A program made the position numbers and the translations under genes. The notes beneath the pieces were generated by a model, which saw only the letters and a program-made list of their open reading frames with translations, searched no databases and was not told the DNA's origin. A stretch of 64,000 bases of DNA from assembly GCF_003260195.1 (NCBI RefSeq), contig NZ_QEIH01000001.1, positions 1 to 64,000 on the forward strand, given 5' to 3'. Shown here piece by piece: positions 18,161-26,810 of this stretch. The first letter of the stretch is position 1; each line of letters starts with the position of its first letter. This stretch comes from Lutibacter citreus. Its GTDB lineage: Bacteria; Bacteroidota; Bacteroidia; Flavobacteriales; Flavobacteriaceae.

Positions 18161-19855
18161 ATGAAAAATATAGGAATAGTATCAATACTTTTCGGTTTAC
18201 TTTTTTTAGTAGGCTGTGACGATGATGAATACGCAGATTATTCGGCACCTGATCAATTATCAGATGTGTCTTGGTATATGAGTGTTGACCCTTACTCTCA
18301 AGATAAATATAGTATATCTTCAAATACATTTATTTCATTTTTAGATTTATCTCAAGGAGCAGTGAGTCATGAATGGATTATTGAAGAAGGAAACTCATTT
18401 TTAAAAGAAGGTTTTAATAAGAATGATTCTTTAGAGTTATTTACTGATGAAGCTGCCGGTTTAATAATTGATAAAGGTAAAGCACATGTTTTATTTAGAA
18501 ATAGTGGATTTAATAAAGTTAGATTGGTAAATAAATTTACAGAAAAAGTAAGTTATAATTCAGAAGAAAGTCCTCTAGAAGCTTTTCAAGAAGGTGATCT
18601 TTGGGTAATTGACACTATATTTACTTTTGATGTATATGGAAAATTAATGCCTTCTTTTAAAATAATGCAGGGAGATACAGAAATTATAAATATAACCAAA
18701 GATGATTTACCATCGATTGATGATGCAGCATCTTGGCCAACTGTTGAGGTTGAAGCAGGGTCATTTTTAACGTATGTAGATTTAACAACTGAAGATAGAC
18801 CTAGCGGAAGGTCTTGGTCTGTGGCTGATGGAGCTCCTGTAACTTCAGGGTTGGAGTCTGCAGATATAAAATTTTTCAAATTAGGAACATATCCAGCAGG
18901 GGAAATTAAATCTGTACGTTCGGGTAATTTACCAAGCGCAAATACAATAAAAATTATACCATTAAATGTAAGGGTAATTCCATCATCTCAACCCTTTGAG
19001 ATAAGTGGAATTATTAAAGAAAGTATTGATGAAAAAATATCATTTCAAGTTTCAGGTGAACTACAACCATTTACTGGTGAAGAAGGTAATTTCACTGTAA
19101 ATGTTAAAAATGAAACTACTGGATTTGATCAAAACATTGCTGTACAAACAGCAGGAGTTAGAAATGATGATGCTACTTATTTAGAATTGAAATTAGCAGC
19201 ACCAATTTATAATTCTGATGTTATAACAGTTTCTTACAGTGGTGGAAGTATTAAATCAACAGATACAAGAGATTTATTAGACTTTGCTAATAAACAAGTG
19301 GTAATGTATTCTGCAGGTAATATTTTAGCTCCAAATAGTTGGTCTGGTTTTGAAGTAGCAGATGCTAACATTAAAAAAGCTTATGCTGGTCCTGGAAGTT
19401 CATTTTGGGTAGGTGCAAATGGTACTGATGCAGATCCTTTCTGGGCAAGAACTATTGAAAAAGCAAATACAGGCGATGCTAGTATGAGATTTTCAGTTGA
19501 TGGAATTGATAAAACTTATCAAATTCATACTTATGGATTGGGTACAATTGATAAAATTCCAGCAGGAACTTATAAAGTATCTTTCATGGTTTATTTAGAA
19601 GAAGGAAACACCATGGGTGGTTTCTGGACTTGGGGTGGAGAAGTTATTCCATTAGCTTCAGAATTATGGAGCTTTGATGGATTACCAAGAGGTGAATGGG
19701 TAAAAATGGAGCACGTTATTACGACTGATGCTTTAGATGTAAAAAAGAAAGTTTCTATAGTTATTAATACAGGAGCAAATCCAAACGCTAGTTCTGGAAG
19801 ACAAACAATGTATTTAGATGATTTTTCTTTTGTAGAATTAGAAGCAAGACAATAA
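18161..19855 (+). CDS. SusCD-linked surface lipoprotein with C-terminal carbohydrate-binding-like domain
   Basis: Start ATG 18161 (MKNIGIVSILF) is preferred over upstream in-frame codons because it gives a proper lipoprotein signal with lipobox LVGC. The following CDDDEYADY is a strong acidic surface-export-like sequence. The product has 564 residues. The N-terminal half looks like PKD or Ig-like beta domains (about 30-190 and 190-380). The last 170 residues (about 390-560: PNSWSGFEVADAN, TYKVSFMVYLEEGN, MYLDDFSFVEL) resemble a CBM4/22-like jelly roll. It takes the place of SusE/F glycan-binding proteins. The true fold needs structure prediction. Confidence 0.85.
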   Translation: MKNIGIVSILFGLLFLVGCDDDEYADYSAPDQLSDVSWYMSVDPYSQDKYSISSNTFISFLDLSQGAVSHEWIIEEGNSFLKEGFNKNDSLELFTDEAAGLIIDKGKAHVLFRNSGFNKVRLVNKFTEKVSYNSEESPLEAFQEGDLWVIDTIFTFDVYGKLMPSFKIMQGDTEIINITKDDLPSIDDAASWPTVEVEAGSFLTYVDLTTEDRPSGRSWSVADGAPVTSGLESADIKFFKLGTYPAGEIKSVRSGNLPSANTIKIIPLNVRVIPSSQPFEISGIIKESIDEKISFQVSGELQPFTGEEGNFTVNVKNETTGFDQNIAVQTAGVRNDDATYLELKLAAPIYNSDVITVSYSGGSIKSTDTRDLLDFANKQVVMYSAGNILAPNSWSGFEVADANIKKAYAGPGSSFWVGANGTDADPFWARTIEKANTGDASMRFSVDGIDKTYQIHTYGLGTIDKIPAGTYKVSFMVYLEEGNTMGGFWTWGGEVIPLASELWSFDGLPRGEWVKMEHVITTDALDVKKKVSIVINTGANPNASSGRQTMYLDDFSFVELEARQ

Positions 19856-19879
19856 TATATTATAATAATAATTTTAGAA

Positions 19880-19915
19880 GAAGCTGTTTAATTACTTTTT
19901 AAACAGCTTCTTTTT
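19880..19915 (+). terminator. Terminator of the susCD operon
   Basis: GAAGCTGTTTAA (19880-19891) and TTAAACAGCTTC (19899-19910) form a perfect 12-bp stem with a 7-base loop, followed by TTTTT. The rest of the 376-base gap to 20231 holds the operator at 20085-20110 and is otherwise plain AT-rich DNA. Confidence 0.9.
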
Positions 19916-20084
19916 AATATTACAACAATTCATCTTGTGTTATTTGTAATTGTAGTTTCAATTTCAAAATAGAAGTAGGATCTATTTGTTGTATTAATTT
20001 TATATTTGAGTGGAGTTGATAAAAAAAGTATAGAATACTATATAGTTGCTTATTTATATCAACTCATTTTTATCATTAATAATT

Positions 20085-20110
20085 GGTAATATTATCAATT
20101 CTGAGGTAAT
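20085..20110 (+). promoter_or_regulatory. GGTAAT direct repeat upstream of the catabolic operon
   Basis: GGTAATAT occurs at 20085 and again at 20105, 20 bp apart, about 120 bases before the cycloisomerase start. It matches the repeated element seen before other PUL units, though no good -7 box follows at the expected distance. Confidence 0.4.
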
Positions 20111-20231
20111 ATTTGATTTGTTTAAGATAAATATTAAGATTAATTAATGTAGTGTATCTAGTAATTTTATCATCAGTAAATAATGTTTTGTTTACAAATG
20201 ATTTAGACTCAACTAACAAAAAGAATAAATT

Positions 20232-21389
20232 ATGACAATTGAAAAAATAGAAACCTTTATCTTAAAAGATACTTTATCAAAAAGTTTCTTCTTTTCGCAA
20301 TGGGAATATTCCGAAAGATGTATTTGTGTTGTAAAAGTAACCGCGTCAAACGGACAATATGGATGGGGAGAAGGTTATGGCCCAGCTACTGTTTTAGAAG
20401 CTGGAGTTAAATTATTAGCGCCTCACGTTGTAGGATTAAACCCTTTAGAGAATGAGGTTATTTGGAACCATATGTACCGAAAAACATTGGATTTTGCAAG
20501 AAGAGGTGTTCTTGCAGCATCCATAAGTGCTATTGATATTGCTATATGGGATTTAAAAGGTAAAATTTTAGGATTACCAGTTTCAACTTTGTTAGGTGGA
20601 GCATTAAGATCTGAAGTAAGACCTTATGCAACTGGTTTGTACTTTACAAATTATGAAAATCCGGAAGAAGGCTTGGTTGAAGAAGCTAAGTTGTATGTAA
20701 AACAAGGGTTTAAGTCTATGAAGATGAAAGTCGGATTAGGTATAAAAAAGGATGTTGAGATTGTAAAAAGTATACGTGAAGCTATTGGTCCAGATATTGG
20801 ATTAATGGTAGATTCTAATCACGCATATACTTTAAGAGAAGCTGTAGATTTAGCTAGAAAGATTGAAAAATATGATATCGGTTGGTTTGAAGAACCAATT
20901 TCACCAGAATTTTATGAGCAATCTAGAGAATTAAGAAGTAAAACAACAATTCCTATTTCAGGAGGTGAATGTGAATATTTTAGATTTGGATTTCAACAAT
21001 TAATCAAAAATAAATCTGTAGATATTATTCAGCCAGATATTTGTGCAAGTGGAGGTTTAACTGAAGCTAAAAGAATTTCAGCAATTGCAAGTGCCAATGG
21101 AGTGGATATTATTCCGCATACTTGGGGAACTTCAATAGGAATTCATGTGGCATTACATTTTATTTCTAATTTAGAATCAATTCCAGGAAGAATGTACACT
21201 CCAGAATTTTTAATGGAATATGATCAAACTGAAAATGGGTTAAGAGAAAAATTAACTTTTCCAAAAATTGAAATGAAAAATGGTATGATTGAAGTACCAA
21301 CCAGACCAGGTTTAGGAATAGATGTTGATGAAAATATTTTAAATGAATATGCTATTTCTAAAAATGTTATTGAAAGTTCATTAGTTTAA
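20232..21389 (+). CDS. Enolase-superfamily sugar-acid cycloisomerase, probable 3,6-anhydro-D-galactonate cycloisomerase
   Basis: 385 residues, cytoplasmic. It has the N-terminal capping domain and C-terminal TIM barrel of the mandelate racemase subgroup. The metal ligands are exactly spaced: Asp194 (MVDSNHAY), Glu220 (WFEEPIS) and Glu246 (SGGECEY). Lys164 and Lys166 form the KxK base pair (KMKVG), and Asp269 with His296 (PHTWGTSIG) form the opposite dyad. It is followed 16 bases later by an aldehyde dehydrogenase. Known bacterial anhydrogalactose pathways use such an enzyme to open 3,6-anhydrogalactonate to 2-keto-3-deoxygalactonate. The D-isomer (DauB-type) is inferred from the GH127/GH129-like genes. 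Other acid-sugar dehydratase activities remain possible. Confidence 0.88.
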   Translation: MTIEKIETFILKDTLSKSFFFSQWEYSERCICVVKVTASNGQYGWGEGYGPATVLEAGVKLLAPHVVGLNPLENEVIWNHMYRKTLDFARRGVLAASISAIDIAIWDLKGKILGLPVSTLLGGALRSEVRPYATGLYFTNYENPEEGLVEEAKLYVKQGFKSMKMKVGLGIKKDVEIVKSIREAIGPDIGLMVDSNHAYTLREAVDLARKIEKYDIGWFEEPISPEFYEQSRELRSKTTIPISGGECEYFRFGFQQLIKNKSVDIIQPDICASGGLTEAKRISAIASANGVDIIPHTWGTSIGIHVALHFISNLESIPGRMYTPEFLMEYDQTENGLREKLTFPKIEMKNGMIEVPTRPGLGIDVDENILNEYAISKNVIESSLV

Positions 21390-21405
21390 CTATAAAAAAT
21401 TAAAA

Positions 21406-22860
21406 ATGAAAACTCAAAATTTCGGATATAAAAAATTATATATAGGAGGTGAATTAATAGACTCTGTAAGTGGAGAAAGAGAAGATGTAATTTGTCCAGC
21501 AACGGGAGAATCAATTGCTCAAGTAGCTAAAGCAGGGAAAGAGGATGCCGAAAAAGCATTGATTGCTGCAGAAAAAGGATTTAAATATTGGTCTAAATTA
21601 TCTTTAGCTGAAAGAACTGAATGGATGACCAAATTGCGTACTGCTGTTTTAGAAAAAGAACACGATTTAAGAACTGCAATGGTTCATGAAATGGGTAAAA
21701 ACTATGAAGGTGCCTATGAAGATATTGAAGCTGTAATAAATGCTTTGGATTGGTATCCTAACGCAATGAAAAATTTACGTGAAGAGCAAATTCCTGATTA
21801 TGAGGGCACACATACTCATAAAATGATTTCCAAACCTGCAGGAGTTGCAGTAGCATATTTAGCTTGGAATTTTCCATTGTTAAACGTTGGGTTTAAACTT
21901 GGCCCTGCATTAGCTTCTGGTTGTTCAATAATTATTAAACCATCTGCATTATCTCCACTGTCAACTTATATGATTGGAGAAATTTTACACGATATAGATT
22001 TTCCTGCAGGAGTAGTTAATATTTTATCAGGCCCAAGTTCTACAGTTGCACATACTATGACAACAAGTAAAATTCCGGCTGTTTTAACAATGATTGGTTC
22101 TACAGCAACAGGAAAAAGAGTAATTGCAGATAGTACAACTTCAATTAAAAAATTAGGAATGGAATTGGGAGGAAATGCTCCTTTTATTATTTTTGAAGAT
22201 GCTGATTTTGAAAAAGCATTAGAGTTGGCTGTTGTTTTAAATTTTTGGAATTCAGGTCAAATTTGTGTTGCGGCTAATAGGGTTATGGTACACAAAAATA
22301 TCTATGATAAATTCGTGAAAGCTTTTGTTAAAAGAACTTCAGAATTGAAATTAGGTTTTGGGATTAAAGAAAATCCAGATGTATTTATGGGCCCTGTTGT
22401 TTCAAGAAGCGATAGAGATAGAATGTTTGATTTAGTTGAAGATGCCGTAAGCAAAGGAGCAACTTTAGAATATGGAGGGAAAATCCCTGAAGGTTTTCCA
22501 GAAAAAGGAAATTGGATAGAACCTACCGTTGTTTCTGGAATTACTAAAGATATGGATTTATTTAAAAAAGAAACTTTTGGACCTGTTGCAGGTATCATGA
22601 GTTTTGATACGGATGATGAAGCATTAGAAATGGCAAACAATACAGAGTATGGTTTGGCATCTTATATTTTTACTAATAATCATAAAAGAATTGAACGTTT
22701 TACCGAAGATTTAGAATTTGGTGAAATTCAAATAAACGGTGTAAAATATGCTATTTATTTACCTCACGGTGGAATTAAAAATAGTGGTATTGGACACGAT
22801 TGTTCTCATTTAGCATTAGATGATTACTTAGTGAAAAAAAGAATCTCAACTGCTATTTAA
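21406..22860 (+). CDS. Aldehyde dehydrogenase, probable 3,6-anhydro-D-galactose dehydrogenase
   Basis: 484 residues, the normal length for the ALDH superfamily. Catalytic Cys287 lies in NSGQICVAANRV and general base Glu253 in MELGGNAPF, 34 residues apart as in the family standard. FGPVAGIM and the C-terminal GIKNSGIGHD segment also match. It oxidises an aldehyde to an acid with NAD(P)+ in the cytoplasm. Directly downstream of the cycloisomerase, it fits the first step of anhydrogalactose catabolism (DauA-type), producing 3,6-anhydrogalactonate. Closest generic similarity is to succinate-semialdehyde or lactaldehyde dehydrogenases, so substrate identity is context-based. Confidence 0.88.
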   Translation: MKTQNFGYKKLYIGGELIDSVSGEREDVICPATGESIAQVAKAGKEDAEKALIAAEKGFKYWSKLSLAERTEWMTKLRTAVLEKEHDLRTAMVHEMGKNYEGAYEDIEAVINALDWYPNAMKNLREEQIPDYEGTHTHKMISKPAGVAVAYLAWNFPLLNVGFKLGPALASGCSIIIKPSALSPLSTYMIGEILHDIDFPAGVVNILSGPSSTVAHTMTTSKIPAVLTMIGSTATGKRVIADSTTSIKKLGMELGGNAPFIIFEDADFEKALELAVVLNFWNSGQICVAANRVMVHKNIYDKFVKAFVKRTSELKLGFGIKENPDVFMGPVVSRSDRDRMFDLVEDAVSKGATLEYGGKIPEGFPEKGNWIEPTVVSGITKDMDLFKKETFGPVAGIMSFDTDDEALEMANNTEYGLASYIFTNNHKRIERFTEDLEFGEIQINGVKYAIYLPHGGIKNSGIGHDCSHLALDDYLVKKRISTAI

Positions 22861-22989
22861 AGTATTGTCAATTTGCTGAAAGATATATTTGAACATTTAA
22901 AAATATAAGTATTCAATGTATTTCTAGGTTTAGAATGAATAGTTTTAATGAAATAACAAGTTAATTAAACAACTAATTTATAATATTAT

Positions 22990-24003
22990 ATGGAATCAAT
23001 GTTTTTCCCTTTTTTACTAGTAATTTTTGCAAGTATTTTTCAAGGATCTTTTGGTCTAGGAATGAAGTTTATGAGTCCCTTAAAATGGGAAGCCTGGTGG
23101 TTAGTTCATTCAATTTTTGCAATGATATTAATTCCAACAGCATGGGCTTATTTTGTAACTCCAGATTTATTTACTGTAGTTACTAGTGCCCCAACAGAAG
23201 ATATGTTAATGGCTATGGCATTTGGAGCGTTATGGGGAGTTGGAGGAATTATGTTTGGTAAAAGTGTTCCTTACATTGGTATTTCATTAACCTATGGAAT
23301 TGTAATGGGGGTTTGTGCAGCAGCAGGAGGTTTAATTCCTTTATTTACTGCAGATGATGTTGAATATCAAAAAATGTTACCTGCATTACCATATATTTTA
23401 GGAGGTGTTGCAATAATGGTTATTGGAGTAGCAATTACAGCTTATGCAGGTGTTCAAAAAGATAAAATTCAAAGTATTACTGAAGCTGGTGGAGAAAAAG
23501 TAAATTTAAAACTAGGATTAATTATCGCAATTTTAAGTGGGTTTTTATCTGCGTTTTTAGCAATTGGATTTGCTGAAGGAAGTGCTATAGGAGATTTAGC
23601 TCAAAACGCTGGAGCAATTGCTCGTAACAGTAGTTTAGCTATTTGGGTTGTTGTACTTTGGGGTGGATTTGCAATTAATGCTGGTTATGCCTTATTCTTA
23701 TTATTTAAAAACAATACTTGGAGTTCATTTTCAACACCAAATGCTGGTAAAGCTTACGCTTGGTCAATTGGAGCCGCTGTTCTTTGGTTTGGCGCTTTAG
23801 GGATTTACGGTCAAGGAGCAACCCTTATGGGAAGTCTTGGTGATGTAATAGCCTGGCCAATTATGCTTGGACTTTCTTTAATTGTAGGGAATATTTGGTC
23901 TTATATGAATAAAGAATGGGAAGGCGCAAAAAAACCTTTTTATACAATGTTACTAGGTGTATTTGTAATTATTGTAGCGGTTGTAGTAATGGGCTATTCT
24001 TAA
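22990..24003 (+). CDS. RhaT-like sugar:proton symporter (DMT superfamily)
   Basis: 337 residues with about ten predicted membrane segments (for example 5-22, 37-57, 73-93, 98-118, 130-152, 173-195, 214-238, 255-270, 282-300, 315-336) and very few soluble parts. The N-terminal SIFQGSFGLGMKFMSPLKWEAWW and GALWGVGGIMFGKSVPYIG resemble L-rhamnose/H+ symporter RhaT. It most likely imports a monosaccharide or small oligosaccharide from periplasm to cytoplasm. Placed right after the anhydrogalactose genes, the probable cargo is 3,6-anhydro-D-galactose or galactose. That is an inference. A gap of 129 bases separates it from the dehydrogenase; no terminator is seen there. Confidence 0.87.
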   Translation: MESMFFPFLLVIFASIFQGSFGLGMKFMSPLKWEAWWLVHSIFAMILIPTAWAYFVTPDLFTVVTSAPTEDMLMAMAFGALWGVGGIMFGKSVPYIGISLTYGIVMGVCAAAGGLIPLFTADDVEYQKMLPALPYILGGVAIMVIGVAITAYAGVQKDKIQSITEAGGEKVNLKLGLIIAILSGFLSAFLAIGFAEGSAIGDLAQNAGAIARNSSLAIWVVVLWGGFAINAGYALFLLFKNNTWSSFSTPNAGKAYAWSIGAAVLWFGALGIYGQGATLMGSLGDVIAWPIMLGLSLIVGNIWSYMNKEWEGAKKPFYTMLLGVFVIIVAVVVMGYS

Positions 24004-24075
24004 TAGAATTATAAAAATAAATAAATTTTAATTGTATATATCAATAAGCTGGTTAACTTTAGTTTATACAATAGG

Positions 24076-24110
24076 CTAATCCACAATATTGTATTGTGGA
24101 TTAGTTATTT
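24076..24110 (+). terminator. 13-bp hairpin between permease and sulfatase
   Basis: CTAATCCACAATA (24076-24088) and TATTGTGGATTAG (24092-24104) pair perfectly around a 3-base loop, followed by TTATTTT. It may terminate the permease transcript or partially attenuate the downstream sulfatase, whose ATG is only 24 bases further. Confidence 0.7.
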
Positions 24111-24127
24111 TAAAAATACATATAATC

Positions 24128-25510
24128 ATGGAAAACATAAAAAAACTAGTAGTATTCGCATTTGTTGTAGGTGTAATTCAATTAATAAATGCGCAAAAAC
24201 AACCCAATATTATTTTATTATTTTCCGATGATGCTGGTTATGCAGATTTCGGTTTTCAAGGTAGCAAAGTAATGATAACACCAAACCTTGATAAACTAGC
24301 TTCAGAAAGTGTGAAATTTACGCAGGGTTATGTTTCGGCTTCAGTTTGTGGACCTTCAAGAGCTGGTCTTATGACTGGCCGTTATCAGCAACATTTTGGA
24401 TTTGAAGAAAATAATGTACCTGGTTATATGAGTAAGGTTTCAGCATATGATGGTCCTAATATGGGAATCCCATTAAGCGAAACTACTATGGGTAATTACA
24501 TGAAAAATTTAGGATATCAAACCGCATTTTATGGTAAATGGCATCTTGGAGGTGCAGATAAATTTCACCCTACAAAAAGAGGTTTTGATGAGTTTTATGG
24601 ATTTAGAGGAGGAGCTCGTAGCTATTTTGCATATTTAAATACACCAGAGGAAGAACTGAATAAACTTGAAAGAGGTTTTGGGAATTTTAAAGAACATGAT
24701 GGTTATTTAACTGATAGGCTAGCGGAAGAAGCTATTGATTTTATGAAACGAAATAAGAAAAAACCATTTTTTATATTTCTTTCATTCAATGCGGTTCATA
24801 CTCCAATGGATGCAACAAAGGAAGATTTGGCAAAGTTTCCTGAGTTAACCGGTAAACGACAAGAAGTTGCAGCTATGACTTTAGGATTAGATAGAGCCTG
24901 TGGAAAGGTTTTGGAAGAATTGAAACGTCTTGGATTGGAAGATGATACTTTGGTTGTTTTTAGTAACGATAATGGAGGCCCAACAGATAAAAATGCATCT
25001 ATAAATTTACCTTTAAGTGGAACAAAATCTAATCATTTAGAAGGTGGAATTCGTGTTCCGTTTTTAATGAAATGGCCAGGGAGAATAAAAGAAAATACAA
25101 AGTATAATTATCCAATTAGCACCTTAGATTTATTGCCTACTTTTTATGAAGTTGGTGGAGGTAAAGCTTCAGATTTAAAAAATATTGATGGTGTAAATAT
25201 AATCCCTTTTGTACAAGGTATAAAAAAGGAGCGTCCTCATAAAGAGTTATTTTGGAGGTTAGGTGTAAGAGCTGCATTTAGAGACGGTGATTGGAAATTA
25301 ATCCGTTATTCTGATAGGCCTGCTGAACTATATAATATTGAAGATGATGTTTCTGAAAAACATAATTTAGCGGTGTATTATCCTGATAGAGTGAAGCAAA
25401 TGTTTAAAAAATTATATCTTTGGGAACTAACGTTAGAAAGACCAGCTTGGTTATTGCAAAAGAAGTTTGAAAAAGTAGATATTGACCGAATGGATAGATA
25501 TAGAAATTAA
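24128..25510 (+). CDS. S1 family sulfatase, secreted
   Basis: Start ATG 24128 gives [10 protein letters not shown] and a signal peptide ending NAQ (about 23). The upstream in-frame extension would lie inside the hairpin. It has 461 residues. [14 protein letters not shown] provides the metal Asp pair, Cys74 in [14 protein letters not shown] is the formylglycine site, and GKWHLGG and FSNDNGGP are conserved S1 motifs. No lipobox is present, so it is probably periplasmic. It is followed 13 bases later by an SGNH-like gene. The sulfate position removed cannot be deduced. Confidence 0.93.
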   Translation: MENIKKLVVFAFVVGVIQLINAQKQPNIILLFSDDAGYADFGFQGSKVMITPNLDKLASESVKFTQGYVSASVCGPSRAGLMTGRYQQHFGFEENNVPGYMSKVSAYDGPNMGIPLSETTMGNYMKNLGYQTAFYGKWHLGGADKFHPTKRGFDEFYGFRGGARSYFAYLNTPEEELNKLERGFGNFKEHDGYLTDRLAEEAIDFMKRNKKKPFFIFLSFNAVHTPMDATKEDLAKFPELTGKRQEVAAMTLGLDRACGKVLEELKRLGLEDDTLVVFSNDNGGPTDKNASINLPLSGTKSNHLEGGIRVPFLMKWPGRIKENTKYNYPISTLDLLPTFYEVGGGKASDLKNIDGVNIIPFVQGIKKERPHKELFWRLGVRAAFRDGDWKLIRYSDRPAELYNIEDDVSEKHNLAVYYPDRVKQMFKKLYLWELTLERPAWLLQKKFEKVDIDRMDRYRN

Positions 25511-25523
25511 TTTATATTAAATT

Positions 25524-26426
25524 TTGAAAAAAATCATTTTTGTTTCAGTTTTTTTATGTTTCACCTTTTTTATAAAAGCTCAAGGAAAGGGAGGGGTTTA
25601 TAGTCGTTTGCAATATATAAGTTTTCTTAAAGACTGTTTAAAGGGAGAAAATGAAAACCCCCAGATTGCGAAAGAATTTAATCAACAGTCAAAATTATAT
25701 TGGAAAAAAAACAAGTTAGAATATAACCAGAATCCAACCAAATTCAAGAAGGAAATTTCTCTTTATTATAAAAATAAGGATAAATTTAAGAGAAATAATT
25801 CAAGAGATTTAAACAGGTATAAAAAAACATTAGAGAATTTTCAACGTTTTGATAATCGGAATACGCTTGCAAATAATCCTGTGCTTTTTATAGGTAGTTC
25901 TAGTATTGCTGGTTGGGAAACTTCAAAATCATTTCCTAATTTACCAGTAATTAATCGTGGAATTGGCGGTATAAGTCTTTCTGAAATTACTTATTATTAT
26001 AATGATATTGTAAAAAAATATGCACCAAAAATTTTAGTTATTTATTGTGATATTGATGTTGAAATTGGAAAATCGCCTGCTGTTGCTGTCAATGCTTTTA
26101 AAGTATTAGTTAATAAAGTTAAAATAGATTTTCCTAAAACTCAGGTTATAATTCTTCCTATGAAACCAACTTTAATTGATGATTTTATAGGGGAAGATAT
26201 CCGCAAGAATAAGAATGTCTCAAATGAAGACCTTACTGAATATTGTAAAGGTGAGAAGAATGTACATTTTGTTGATATTACTCCTCCTATGTTAAAGCCT
26301 AATGGTAGTTTGCTTTCAGAGATTTTCCTAGATGATGGTATGCATTTAAATAAATCAGGATATGATCTTTGGGACCCAATAGTTAGAGAGAAAATAAAGA
26401 GTCTTTTAATTTATAGACCTGAATAA
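25524..26426 (+). CDS. SGNH/GDSL-like secreted protein with altered active-site blocks
   Basis: Translation most likely starts at TTG 25524: an in-frame TAA lies two codons upstream, and this start gives a good signal peptide (MKKIIFVSVFLCFTFFIKAQ). It has 300 residues. After a charged helical region (about 40-110) comes an SGNH-like domain: block I FIGSSSIAGW (Ser126 as candidate nucleophile), block II NRGIGG, and block V DDGMHLNKSGY with the Asp-x-x-His pair. Block III, normally GxND, reads YCDIDVEIG, so the oxyanion Asn is missing. It could be a divergent esterase or a non-catalytic relative. It follows the sulfatase by 13 bases, suggesting action on the same glycan. Confidence 0.82.
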   Translation: MKKIIFVSVFLCFTFFIKAQGKGGVYSRLQYISFLKDCLKGENENPQIAKEFNQQSKLYWKKNKLEYNQNPTKFKKEISLYYKNKDKFKRNNSRDLNRYKKTLENFQRFDNRNTLANNPVLFIGSSSIAGWETSKSFPNLPVINRGIGGISLSEITYYYNDIVKKYAPKILVIYCDIDVEIGKSPAVAVNAFKVLVNKVKIDFPKTQVIILPMKPTLIDDFIGEDIRKNKNVSNEDLTEYCKGEKNVHFVDITPPMLKPNGSLLSEIFLDDGMHLNKSGYDLWDPIVREKIKSLLIYRPE

Positions 26427-26467
26427 CCAGAAGGAACTGAAAATTTTCTACAATCCCTTAATTTGTT

Positions 26468-26540
26468 GGGGTCGCTCAGTCTGCTGTGCTATGTTCACAA
26501 TGAAAGATTGTTATTCTGAGCGAAAGCAAAGAAATCCATA
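26468..26540. repeat. Degenerate intergenic REP-like element
   Basis: CGCTCAG (26473-26479) and CTGAGCG (26516-26522) form inverted arms, and TTATTCTGAGCGAAAGCAAA (26511-26530) resembles the CATTCTGAGCGAAGCGAAGAAT-type palindromic repeat common in Bacteroidota intergenic DNA. It sits in the 384-base gap 26427-26810, which otherwise shows no gene. Confidence 0.5.
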
Positions 26541-26810
26541 TGTTACTTAATGCAAGATTATTAAATTCCATTTCCTTTAAGAATAATGGAGTTTTTATAA
26601 CTAAATTGGTTTTATCAAAAAAATAGGCTTTCTAAAAAATTTAAATTTTCGTCTACTTGAACTTGTTTGCTTATTCTCTTCTTATTTTATAAAAAGAAAT
26701 TTGTAAGTTTTCAAGTTTAGCGTCTCATAATTATTGATTTTAAGTAATATGATATTGTGAATCAAGTTCATAATGAGGAGTTTCAATAGTTTTAAAACAA
26801 CTTAATTCTT

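Noticed and set aside
26468-26540. Insertion sequence remnant
   Set aside because: Only short inverted arms typical of REP elements are present, with no transposase sequence or target duplication.
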